Positions 6,144-13,194 of a stretch of DNA of 13,194 bases are shown here, piece after piece (positions within the stretch are counted from its first letter, which is position 1; every line of letters begins with the position of its first letter). This stretch comes from Cyanobacteria bacterium UBA11370 (GTDB lineage Bacteria > Cyanobacteriota > Cyanobacteriia > Cyanobacteriales > Coleofasciculaceae). The translations under genes were made by a program, and so were the position numbers. The stretch is taken from assembly GCA_003486645.1 (NCBI GenBank), contig DNGI01000277.1, positions 758 to 13,951 on the forward strand. The letters are read 5' to 3'. A model generated the notes under the pieces. The model was given only the letters and a program-made list of their open reading frames with translations, had not been told where the DNA came from and searched no databases.

Positions 6144-7457
6144 ATGCGAATCAATAAACACCCCCTATCCCACACAATATTAGTATTTAGCTTATTAAGC
6201 AGTATTAGTCTTTTACTCTTATCTATTTGTGCAAAAACGAGTAATATTTATTATCTATTACCCGATCTTTTGGGTTGGGCAACTTTATTAGAAGGTTTAA
6301 TTGCAATCCTAGGTATTAGCTTAACGGATTCCCCAGCAACTGTGCCTATTGTCAGTGCATTTTGTTTACGCGCAGCCCTCGCTCTTATTAATGCTTACGT
6401 TACACCATTACCCTATTCCCAGGCAGATGCAGCCGCCTTTGAAACAGTAGGTTGGGTATGGTCTCAGAACGGACTTGTAGAAAGTTTAGCAAATTTTAAA
6501 ACAGGCTCGGATTTATATCCTTGGCTCATCAGTATTGTGTATGTACTGACAAACCGAAGCCCACTTATGATTCAGGGAATTAATGTCCTGTTTGGTTCCC
6601 TAATTGTGTGGAATGTTTACCGTATCTCAAAACTTCTTTGGAATACTCGGATTGCCGTTAGAGCGTCTTGGTTTATCGCTCTTTTCCCCTCTCTTGCCCT
6701 TTATTCTGCTGTTACTCTACGTGAGGTAGCAATTGTTTATCCACTAACCCTAGCTCTAGTTTATCTGGTTTTATGGCATCAAACTAAAAAGACTAGATAT
6801 CTGGCATTATCATTAGTTAGCTTAGGAATTAGTATAAGCTTTCATACGGGGATATTAGCTGGATTGTTAATTTTAGTAGGTCTATTTTTAGGACGTTTTC
6901 TTTATCATTTAGTGCGAAAAAAGGGAAGTAATTTTGTTAATTATACAGGAAGTTTACTCCTGATTTCAACCTTTTTCGGATTAATTATTCTGTCAGGCTG
7001 GGGTTTAGAAAAAATTGGGGGATCTATTGAAAATATTTCTCTGGAGAAGGTAGCAACAGCCCAGCAAGTAAGAGCCAGGGATCGAGCTGCATACTTAGAA
7101 AACTTATCAATTAGCAATCCAGCCGATCTGGTTTGGCAAACACCATTACGTTTGATGTACTTCTTATATACTCCTTTTATTTGGATGATTCGTACAGGTG
7201 CAGATGTGGGTGCCCAATTCGATGTAGTGTTGTATCTAGGCATAACAATTTCTCTCTATCGTTCCCGTCGTTATATCTTATCTAACCCAGCAGCTTTTGC
7301 TATTTTTTTACTGCTTTTAGCTTTAATAATTGTTTTTGCCCTATCTACTTCCAACTATGGAACTGCATTGCGCCATCGAGCAAAATTTGCACCAATCGCT
7401 ATGAGTTTAACAGTAATTGCACCTTGGGAGCGTAAATTAACGCAAATTAAGAGGTAA
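6144..7457 (+). CDS. Polytopic membrane protein, candidate GT-C glycosyltransferase or Wzy-like polymerase
   Basis: The 437-residue protein has about ten predicted membrane segments (for example residues 10-30, 41-60, 68-86, 124-136, 142-158, 172-190, 195-211, 219-250, 268-285, 382-402). Motifs include a long non-membrane loop after helix 3 with QADAAAFE (93-100), the DLYPWLISIVYVL segment, LYSAVTLREV (Arg193, Glu194) and NYGTALRHRAKF near the C-terminus. The layout (acidic residues in the first large loop, FPSL...LRE, a late RHR) recalls GT39/ArnT-like and O-antigen-polymerase-like proteins of cell-surface glycan clusters. Either role would act on a polyprenyl-linked glycan at the outer face of the membrane. 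The next gene starts 5 nt after its stop, so the two are co-transcribed. There is no clear ribosome-binding site before ATG 6144. Confidence 0.75.
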   Translation: MRINKHPLSHTILVFSLLSSISLLLLSICAKTSNIYYLLPDLLGWATLLEGLIAILGISLTDSPATVPIVSAFCLRAALALINAYVTPLPYSQADAAAFETVGWVWSQNGLVESLANFKTGSDLYPWLISIVYVLTNRSPLMIQGINVLFGSLIVWNVYRISKLLWNTRIAVRASWFIALFPSLALYSAVTLREVAIVYPLTLALVYLVLWHQTKKTRYLALSLVSLGISISFHTGILAGLLILVGLFLGRFLYHLVRKKGSNFVNYTGSLLLISTFFGLIILSGWGLEKIGGSIENISLEKVATAQQVRARDRAAYLENLSISNPADLVWQTPLRLMYFLYTPFIWMIRTGADVGAQFDVVLYLGITISLYRSRRYILSNPAAFAIFLLLLALIIVFALSTSNYGTALRHRAKFAPIAMSLTVIAPWERKLTQIKR

Positions 7458-7462
7458 GAGAT

Positions 7463-8599
7463 ATGAGTTATAAACCACTACGAATCACGTTTCTGATCAC
7501 GAGTTTGGAATATGGCGGTAGACAAACTCAACTGATTCGCATTGGCACTAAACTCAAGAGATTAGGTTGGACAATTGAGGTTGTTTCCATGTGTTCTCCA
7601 CAAGCTTTTACCGAGGAATTAAAAGATAGAGGAATTCCAGTTTTTTCGTTAAATATGCAGCGAGGTGTACCCGATTTTAGGGCAATTTGGAAGCTGGCAA
7701 AGATCTTAAACCAATCACAACCTCATATTCTCCACAGTCATTTAGTTCATGCCAACCTACTCGCAAGAATAACACGGCTTCTTGTAAGAGTTCCAGTACT
7801 GATTTCAACCGCTGGAAATATCAATGAAGGAGGACGCTGGCGTGAAATTGCTTATCGCTTAACTGATCCGTTGTGTGATCTAACCACTAATGTTAGTAAA
7901 GCAGCAACAGAATGGTACGTGCAAGTCGGTGCCGTTCCGGCTCACAAAATTACTTTTATTCCTAATAGTATAGAACCAGAACACTTTTTTTCCAATCCAC
8001 AATGGAGAGAATTTATTCGTGATGAATTAGAATTAAAAGGGAAGTTTGTTTGGTTAGCGATCGGTCGTCTTGAGGAACAAAAAGATTATCCTACTATGTT
8101 GCGTGCTTTTGCACAAATCTCTCGCCAACTGCCGCAAACTCTCTTACTGGTTGTCGGGAAGGGATCGCTACAAAACAACCTAGAAGCATTAACTAAAGAG
8201 TTAGGATTGCACGAAAAAGTGCGTTTTCTAGGGATACGCAATGACATAGCGAAAATCATGAATGCAGCGGATGCTTACGTCATGTCCTCTGCTTGGGAAG
8301 GAATGCCAGGAGTCCTTCTCGAAGCGTCTGCGGTAGGACTACCCATTGTGGCAACGGATGTTGGGGGAAACCGAGAAGTAGTTCTAGATGGGAAAAGTGG
8401 GTTTTTAGTACCATCACAAAACTCTCAAGCTTTAGCGGAAGCGATGCAGCAATTGATAACATTATCAGACAGTGAACGTCAGCAGATTGGCAAAGTAGGA
8501 CGGAATTATGTAATCGCTAACTATAGCCTTACAGAAGGAGTAAAGAGATGGGAAAACTTGTATAGAGAACTAGTGAGACGTTATCAAATTACCCTTTGA
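7463..8599 (+). CDS. Glycosyltransferase family 4
   Basis: The 378-residue protein starts at ATG 7463 with a good ribosome-binding site (AGAGG at the end of the preceding gene). The N-terminal domain begins ITFLITSLEYGGRQTQLIRI, the typical GGxE/Q loop of GT4 enzymes. The linker contains NSIEPEHF and the donor domain has AIGRLEEQKDYPTMLRAF (Arg202, Lys207). The EX7E motif is EGMPGVLLE (Glu279, Glu287), followed by ATDVGGNREVV and GFLVP, a very typical GT4 ending. It should work in the cytoplasm on a lipid-linked or polymer acceptor; donor sugar unknown. It is tightly packed between the membrane protein (5-nt gap) and the sulfotransferase (11-nt gap), marking a single operon for a sulfated glycan. 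Confidence 0.94.
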   Translation: MSYKPLRITFLITSLEYGGRQTQLIRIGTKLKRLGWTIEVVSMCSPQAFTEELKDRGIPVFSLNMQRGVPDFRAIWKLAKILNQSQPHILHSHLVHANLLARITRLLVRVPVLISTAGNINEGGRWREIAYRLTDPLCDLTTNVSKAATEWYVQVGAVPAHKITFIPNSIEPEHFFSNPQWREFIRDELELKGKFVWLAIGRLEEQKDYPTMLRAFAQISRQLPQTLLLVVGKGSLQNNLEALTKELGLHEKVRFLGIRNDIAKIMNAADAYVMSSAWEGMPGVLLEASAVGLPIVATDVGGNREVVLDGKSGFLVPSQNSQALAEAMQQLITLSDSERQQIGKVGRNYVIANYSLTEGVKRWENLYRELVRRYQITL

Positions 8600-8610
8600 A
8601 GGAAGTATTC

Positions 8611-9480
8611 ATGATCGAGAAGCGTTTAGATTTTGTCGCAGTTGGTTCTTTTAAAACAGGCACAACCTGGATCTATAATTATTTACAGTTTTTGCCAGAA
8701 GTTTGTGTTCCTAGTAAGGTTAAAGAAACATTCTTTTTTGATCGCAAATATTATAAGGGTATAGAATTTTATTTTTCTCATTTTCCTGATTATAAACAAG
8801 GGCAATTAATGGGTGAAGTTGCTCCTAGCTACTTTCATTCAGAGAAAGCACCTTTCCGCATTCATCAACTTAATCATCAATGCAAAATCATTGTTACTCT
8901 CAGAGAACCAACCGATCGCCTAGTTTCCTACTACCTACACATGTTGCAACGTGGAGATATCAGTAAAACAACTTCATTTAGAGAGGCTATTGATAAAAAA
9001 AATATCTTATTTAATTCATCCAGGTATTATTATCACCTATCTCGTTGGCTCAATTTATTTAGCAAAAATAATGTTATAATTTTATTTTATGAAACACTTA
9101 AAAACAATCCTAAAGAATTTGCTAGTGAGCTGTGTTTTCAACTCGGTATAGAGTTTAGAGGAATCCCTCCAATACTGAATCAGCGAGTTAATGAAGGCAA
9201 AGTACCCGTTAATTATACCCTAGCTAAATCTCTATATCAAGGAATTAGATTATTACGTTCGCACGAGCTACATTCATTAGTTAATTTCGGTAAAAATCTG
9301 GGTCTACAAAAGTTATTATTTAGGCGAAAATATCCAGATGATAACATTATTAAAACTGAAGACTTAAATTATGCTCTAGCTCTAATTAGTGATGATATCA
9401 AGATGTTAGAAAAATCCCTAGGGTTAGATTTATCTATCTGGCGAGATTCTTGGAATCGAAAAGGATTAACATTCCTCTAA
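8611..9480 (+). CDS. PAPS-dependent sulfotransferase
   Basis: The ATG at 8611 is preferred because GAAGGAAG lies directly upstream at 8598-8605; the in-frame TTG at 8596 overlaps the previous stop. The 289-residue protein has the 5'-phosphosulfate-binding loop GSFKTGTTW (12-20; Lys15 is the expected catalytic/binding Lys) and the 3'-phosphate-binding segment TLREPTDRLVSYYL (Arg98 and Ser106). It also has the KETFFFD and GEVAPSYF segments common in bacterial and heparan-type sulfotransferases. The enzyme transfers sulfate from PAPS to a hydroxyl or amino group, here most likely on a sugar, given two GT4 genes and a glycan membrane protein upstream. There is no signal peptide or membrane segment, so it would act in the cytoplasm before export. 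The stop codon overlaps the inverted repeat at 9476. Confidence 0.9.
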   Translation: MIEKRLDFVAVGSFKTGTTWIYNYLQFLPEVCVPSKVKETFFFDRKYYKGIEFYFSHFPDYKQGQLMGEVAPSYFHSEKAPFRIHQLNHQCKIIVTLREPTDRLVSYYLHMLQRGDISKTTSFREAIDKKNILFNSSRYYYHLSRWLNLFSKNNVIILFYETLKNNPKEFASELCFQLGIEFRGIPPILNQRVNEGKVPVNYTLAKSLYQGIRLLRSHELHSLVNFGKNLGLQKLLFRRKYPDDNIIKTEDLNYALALISDDIKMLEKSLGLDLSIWRDSWNRKGLTFL

Positions 9481-9582
9481 GCTGTTGTGCATTTAAACTT
9501 CGTATGAAGATTTGGCCAAAGGCAACAGGCAACAGGCAACAGGCAACAGACAATATCCAATTTAAATGCGTCTCAGCTTAGA
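9476..9582. repeat. Imperfect inverted repeat enclosing four GGCAACA heptamers
   Basis: Two arms of 22 nt, 9476-9497 and 9561-9582, are inverted copies: TCTAAGCTG and GCATTTAAA match perfectly on either side of four mismatched bases. The 63-nt interior holds four perfect GGCAACA units (9521-9548) plus a decayed fifth (GACAATA). It lies between convergent genes and overlaps the sulfotransferase stop. It could fold as a long hairpin in transcripts from either side, or be a small non-autonomous element. Confidence 0.65.
9521..9548. repeat. Heptamer tandem repeat (GGCAACA)x4
   Basis: Four perfect copies of GGCAACA are followed by a degenerate GACAATA. This is a typical cyanobacterial short tandem repeat; copy number is likely to vary between strains. 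Confidence 0.9.
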
Positions 9583-9656
9583 ATCCGATTAATCTACTTG
9601 GTTATAATGACGTGACATTGTATAGATAGGGTTTTAATAATTAGTACTATTTAGCA

Positions 9657-10817
9657 CTATATCGTTACTCTTACTCCTATTAAGTCGTAAACTTTTGCTG
9701 TCTTTCTAACCACATCCCCATCATTAAAATCCCGCAATACTTTCTTTCGTCCAGCGATTCCCATGGCTTTGCAACGCTCTAAATCTTCCAAGAGTAACTC
9801 AATAACATTAGCGAGTTGTAGAGCTTCTTTTGCAGGAACTAAAAAGCCATTTTTTTCATGATCGACTACTTCTCGACAGCCAGGAACATCCGTAGCAATT
9901 AAAGGTTTTTCCATGGCGGCAGCTTCTAACAAAATACGAGGTACTCCTTCTCCACCATGGGAAGGTAATACAACAACTGTTGACAAACCAATTAACTTTT
10001 CAATATCATCCACATGACCTTTAATATCAACTATTTCTTCCTTATCCCAATCCGAAAGTAGCTTCTGAGAAATTGAAGAAGGATTGCCAGGATCGGGGGC
10101 ACCAACAATCTGAAATGTTGCCCTAATTCCTCTGTTTTTGAGAATACGGGCAGCTTCAACATATTCTAGAATTCCCTTTTCAATTAACAGTCGAGACGCA
10201 AACAGAACTACAGGAGTTGCTGAGGACTTAGGAACGCTACAGGAAGGTGAAAAACGATTAATATCTATACCCGAACTTCTAATCAGTGCAGTTCGTTGGG
10301 GAACGATTAACTTAAGCTGCGCGAAAAACTTTAGGTCATCAATATTTTGAAACACGACTTGTACCCTCCGATCTGTCAAAATCCATCTAAAAAAGAAAAT
10401 GACAATCGATTTTAAAATTTGAGCTTTCAACTGAGGGCTATTAAAAATATATCCCAACCCTGTTATCGCATTTAAAATTCCCCGCGTACCACTGAGTTTT
10501 GCCGCAAGGGTTCCACACAAAACACACTTAATCGTAAAGTGATGAACAGCAGATGGCTTTTCGCGGAAGTAAATGTATGTTAGATGCCCAATGGTCAATA
10601 ATTCTAGTAGAGGATTGGTACTCCGACGATTCAGGTACACTTCAATCCAGCGAAACCCTTCTGCTTGGAGTTTTTCCACATAAGCATCCTTGGGTGAAAC
10701 TAAAACAACCTCTATTCCTCGCAAACGGAGAAATCGCGCTAACGGCAAGCGGAAGTTGTAAAGATTCCAACCTGTGTTTGCAACTAGCAAAACTTTGTGG
10801 CGGTGCTTGATTTCCAC
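9657..10817 (-). CDS. Glycosyltransferase family 4 (PglA-like)
   Basis: The start is GTG at 10817; an in-frame TAG lies 12 nt upstream and no internal Met precedes the first strand, so this start is nearly forced. The 386-residue protein begins VLLVANTGWNLYNFRLPLAR (9-28), has HHFTIKCVLCGTLAAKLSG and ILNAITGLGYIFNS (about 114-127), which I recognise from GT4 enzymes of the PglA/WbpX type. The donor domain has LFASRLLIEKGILEYVEAA (Arg209, Lys214) and the EX7E motif EGVPRILLE (Glu290, Glu298) with ATDVPGCREVV. The donor sugar is probably a HexNAc-type nucleotide sugar, but that is inference. The gene converges on the sulfotransferase and is separate from its operon, yet is likely part of the same surface-glycan pathway. 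Confidence 0.92.
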   Translation of the reverse strand: MEIKHRHKVLLVANTGWNLYNFRLPLARFLRLRGIEVVLVSPKDAYVEKLQAEGFRWIEVYLNRRSTNPLLELLTIGHLTYIYFREKPSAVHHFTIKCVLCGTLAAKLSGTRGILNAITGLGYIFNSPQLKAQILKSIVIFFFRWILTDRRVQVVFQNIDDLKFFAQLKLIVPQRTALIRSSGIDINRFSPSCSVPKSSATPVVLFASRLLIEKGILEYVEAARILKNRGIRATFQIVGAPDPGNPSSISQKLLSDWDKEEIVDIKGHVDDIEKLIGLSTVVVLPSHGGEGVPRILLEAAAMEKPLIATDVPGCREVVDHEKNGFLVPAKEALQLANVIELLLEDLERCKAMGIAGRKKVLRDFNDGDVVRKTAKVYDLIGVRVTI

Positions 10818-11230
10818 ACGGTTTTCCCACTAGAAGTGTTCTTAACTACTTTTGAGTGCTTTTTTCGTGCATAGGTTGGTACAAGTTCGTCAGCATTCTC
10901 ATACCTATATAGGGCGATGATTGATGTAATACTTTCCTTCTTTATAATTATAGAGTATGCCGTTATAGATAGGACTAATATTGAATACCTCAACACTTAG
11001 AGTTAATGTTGAATTGTTCAAAAGCCACGGCTACCAAGTATTAAGTATTAGCCATCAAAGTTTCATTTTGTGGCTCTGCCCAATATATTTTTGAGGTTGA
11101 GCAATAGTCACACACTTACAAAAGCTTTGTAGGTGAATCATTTCAATTTCGCACAAAATTATCGCCCTCGACCTCTATCAAATGGGAGATCTTTTTTTTT
11201 ATTACCCCCGAAAGAATACCGATTCCTCTT
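10818..11230. other. Intergenic region upstream of the minus-strand GT4 gene; no gene seen
   Basis: This AT-rich stretch has no ORF with recognisable content. A TATAAT hexamer on the minus strand (plus-strand 10947-10952) could be a -10 element for the GT4 gene, without a convincing -35. A small hairpin lies at about 11112-11132 (TACAAA/TTTGTA arms) and a run of nine T follows near 11192. Confidence 0.45.
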
Positions 11231-11349
11231 ATACCAAATCGGGTTAATATACACCCTTTAATCAAAGTTGCAAAAACCCTGTAGAGACTAGCACATGCAA
11301 CGTCTCTACCATGGGTCATAAAAAAGGATTTTTAAACCGGATTTGGTAT
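11231..11349. mobile_element. MITE-like palindromic element with ATACCAAATC ends
   Basis: The 15-bp ends 11231-11245 and 11335-11349 are inverted copies with one mismatch (ATACCAAATCGGGTT versus ATACCAAATCCGGTT). Inside is a second, nested inverted repeat, GTAGAGAC (11281-11288) and GTCTCTAC (11302-11309), around an ACATGCAACG core. I recall both motifs as dispersed palindromes in cyanobacterial intergenic DNA. There is no coding capacity in its 119 bp. It may be a non-autonomous element or a folded RNA-encoding repeat. Confidence 0.65.
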
Positions 11350-11514
11350 TCCTCACCGAAGGAGATTATTGGGGTTATTTGTTCTTAGTTGGGGAATGAT
11401 AAGTAAAACGGCTTTGATTTTGGGCGATCGCTCTATTTTGCCGATTAATTTGTAGTCTTTAAGTTGATCGTCTAACCTTGGGATTCAAGTTAGCAGATGC
11501 TTGAAAAACAAGGC
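11350..11514. other. Short intergenic region with a HIP1 site
   Basis: It follows the stop of the minus-strand M15 gene. It holds one HIP1 octamer (11424-11431) and no clear terminator or gene. Confidence 0.45.
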
Positions 11515-13083
11515 TCAAAATCCGTAACGCCAGCGTGCTTTGTACCCTCTAGCATCGATATGGGTAAAACAACTGGCACTAGCAACTCCTCCTCGATTAC
11601 CCCACCAAGGTTCAATACGTTTGTGAACCTCTGGAGGCGATAGTCCTTGAACCACAAAATCTACCGCATCTCCGGACATATGACGAGAACGGCTAGCCCC
11701 ACCCGCTTTACGATTTGATGCTGGATCTCTGTACCAGGAATTAATCGTAATTGGACGATTTCCGAGATATTCCCGAACTTCCTCCATGACGTGAGCAATT
11801 TTAATAATGCCCTCGACTATACTTTTATCTACTGGAATACGAGTGCCATTTTTAGTCGCTTCAGCCCAACTGAAATGACCCCCAGAAATAACCGGATCAG
11901 ATAAGTAAAAAGTACTGTTATATCCAGGTAGCTGAAATGGCCCTGTTTTCACTACGCTAATCTTAGTCGTATTGGGTGCAGCCTGCTCTTGGGGACGATT
12001 CTCTGGTTCGCTCCCTTCAATTTCAATATGTCCCATGAAAATGTACCACTTATTGCGGTTAAGCTGCCCGATGGGATTAGCGAGGACGACTTCTACATGT
12101 CCCCCAGCCGCAGGTTCATCGGCAAGGACTTGAAATTCAGTGCCTTTCTTGATTAGAATTTTTTCCCAGTCTTTCAGTTGGCTCGACTGCTGAGTTGTCG
12201 CTTTAAAAAACGTATCATTTAATACTCGAATCTTAATCAATCCGGCGGAGTTGCCACTTTGAGCCATTCCTCCTGCAAAAACTTGGACGGGTGGTGTTGT
12301 AGGCACTTGGATTATTCCTTTATCCTCCCGCCAACGTCGAGTAAATTCTTGTAAAACGGCTGGAGATTGTTGCTGTTGTAGCCAAGCGATCGCTGCATCT
12401 TGTTGAGGCAGTTTACTATAAGATTGAATCGCACTTACGAGCTGATTAACTCCCTGCGACTGTGCAGGTACTGTGATAGTAGAAGTATTCCCATTCAGCA
12501 TTCCCTGATGATAGAAATACCAAAGAATTGCCCCTGCTCCAACTTGTTCGGATTCACCATTGGGATCAAAAGCACCATTCGGTAAATACTTACCTCGATT
12601 GTTACCCGAACCGAAGTGATTCGTACCGTTCCAAATATACTCAGAATTAATCCCTCGTTCCCAATAACGAAAGCCATTCCATAAGTCAAACCGCCACAAC
12701 CAAGCGGCTAGAGAACGGTCTGGATCTTTATCGAATTGTTGCCATCTGAAGGCATCGATCGCGGATTCGGCGAAGGTATAGCTGTGACCATTAGCGGGGG
12801 GATTAAACGGTCGTCCGGCGGGGGGTCTAACGGTTCGTCCGGTGAGGGGATCGCCGTTGTAGAGGTGAGCATTGGCAAAGTTTAAGGCGCGATAATGTAA
12901 AATTCCGACAAACCACCAAGGTACCGTCGTTTCTCGTTCAATTACATCGTAATGCGGTCGAAAACCGACTATTTTTTGAGCCATTGAGGTGATGCGGTCT
13001 AGCCAGCTTTTTCTAAGCTGACAGGTGGCAAAAAGTTGTTCGTATTTGGGCTTGAGAAGGCTCAGTCGGAAATTGCCAGACAT
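11515..13083 (-). CDS. Two-domain cell-wall hydrolase: lysozyme-like N-terminus plus M15-type peptidase C-terminus
   Basis: The 522-residue protein starts at ATG 13083. Residues about 40-195 (VPWWFVGILHYRALNFANAH then LYNGDPLTGRTV, TFAESAIDAFRW, GAILWYFYHQG) resemble the phage-type lysozyme-family domain that I associate with COG5526. Residues 212-255 look like a helical Q-rich linker. Residues 280-357 (KIRVLNDTFFKATTQQSSQL ... NKWYIFMGHIEIEG) form a beta-rich, SH3-like module common in cyanobacterial M15 proteins. The C-terminal peptidase has SWYRDPASNRKAGGASRSRH, with probable zinc ligands His468, Asp475 (HMSGDAVD) and His508 (CFTHIDARG), of the M15_3 type (D-Ala-D-Ala or peptide-stem cleavage). 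No signal peptide is visible, so export may be non-classical or the protein may act in the cytoplasm or after lysis. In the lysozyme-like domain the residues after HYR are Ala-Leu where I would expect a Glu. Confidence 0.85.
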   Translation of the reverse strand: MSGNFRLSLLKPKYEQLFATCQLRKSWLDRITSMAQKIVGFRPHYDVIERETTVPWWFVGILHYRALNFANAHLYNGDPLTGRTVRPPAGRPFNPPANGHSYTFAESAIDAFRWQQFDKDPDRSLAAWLWRFDLWNGFRYWERGINSEYIWNGTNHFGSGNNRGKYLPNGAFDPNGESEQVGAGAILWYFYHQGMLNGNTSTITVPAQSQGVNQLVSAIQSYSKLPQQDAAIAWLQQQQSPAVLQEFTRRWREDKGIIQVPTTPPVQVFAGGMAQSGNSAGLIKIRVLNDTFFKATTQQSSQLKDWEKILIKKGTEFQVLADEPAAGGHVEVVLANPIGQLNRNKWYIFMGHIEIEGSEPENRPQEQAAPNTTKISVVKTGPFQLPGYNSTFYLSDPVISGGHFSWAEATKNGTRIPVDKSIVEGIIKIAHVMEEVREYLGNRPITINSWYRDPASNRKAGGASRSRHMSGDAVDFVVQGLSPPEVHKRIEPWWGNRGGVASASCFTHIDARGYKARWRYGF

Positions 13084-13140
13084 TGCTTTTTAGGGTACTT
13101 GCTTATATCCTTCTTGTCCCATAATATCCTTTGTTAGTGG

Positions 13141-13161
13141 TCAGTTGTCAGTTGTCAGTTG
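13141..13161. repeat. Heptamer tandem repeat (TCAGTTG)x3
   Basis: Three perfect TCAGTTG units are followed by TCAC. Beyond it an A/C-rich stretch (13171-13194, with AACAAAC and AACTAAC) again has a period near seven and runs off the window. This is the upstream region of the M15 gene; no strong promoter is visible. Confidence 0.85.
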
Positions 13162-13194
13162 TCACTAGTAAAAAAAACAAACAACTAACAACAA

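Noticed and set aside
10784..10996. Minus-strand ORF of 70 codons upstream of the GT4 gene
   Set aside because: It overlaps the GT4 start in a different frame and has no recognisable content or ribosome-binding site.
12400..12689. Short ORFs on both strands inside the M15/lysozyme-like gene
   Set aside because: They are shadow frames of a long, well-supported coding sequence.
4855..13161. Tandem repeats considered as a CRISPR array
   Set aside because: The units are 7 bp with no spacers and no cas genes nearby; they are simple cyanobacterial heptamer repeats.

Overview
The window looks like chromosomal DNA of a cyanobacterium, probably a filamentous, repeat-rich one. It carries five copies of the HIP1 octamer GCGATCGC (3493, 3840, 5695, 11424, 12386), heptameric tandem repeats, a dispersed 'ATACCAAATC...' palindromic element, insertion-sequence debris of types common in cyanobacteria, a membrane-anchored pentapeptide-repeat protein and an M15 peptidase of a cyanobacterial type. 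No rRNA, tRNA, CRISPR array or prophage was seen.

Region 1 (1-1950) is a graveyard of mobile DNA. It holds an N-terminal transposase fragment with an in-frame stop (minus strand, 58-222) and a strong palindrome (274-324). Next comes a decayed IS701-type element (709-1524) that has lost the catalytic middle of its transposase but keeps 23-bp terminal inverted repeats. The element truncates two host genes that point towards it from either side: one encodes a cyanobacterial N-terminal module of unknown function, the other a secreted TPR protein. The last codons of both surviving ORFs come from the element's ends.

Region 2 (2065-3609, minus strand) holds a type II toxin-antitoxin pair (ribbon-helix-helix antitoxin, then an overlapping ParE/RelE toxin) and an SDR-family oxidoreductase in which the usual catalytic serine position is glycine.

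Region 3 (4138-9480, plus strand) holds a membrane-anchored pentapeptide-repeat protein, then a surface-glycan gene group: GT4 glycosyltransferase, polytopic membrane protein (GT-C or Wzy-like), GT4 glycosyltransferase and sulfotransferase. The last three genes are nearly contiguous (gaps of 5 and 11 nt). A third GT4 enzyme (9657-10817, minus strand) converges on them. Together they suggest assembly of a sulfated extracellular polysaccharide or glycolipid. No priming transferase, flippase, export protein or PAPS-synthesis gene lies inside the window, so the pathway is incomplete here.

Region 4 (10818-13194) has about 700 bp without a convincing gene, including a 119-bp MITE-like palindromic element. 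It is followed by a minus-strand gene for a 522-residue protein that joins an N-terminal lysozyme-like domain to a C-terminal M15 peptidase, then heptamer repeats at the window edge.

I found no clear evidence of a wholly new system. The points most worth a second look are the sulfotransferase/GT cluster, the lysozyme-like plus M15 fusion, the Ser-to-Gly SDR, and the double gene truncation at the IS701 remnant.
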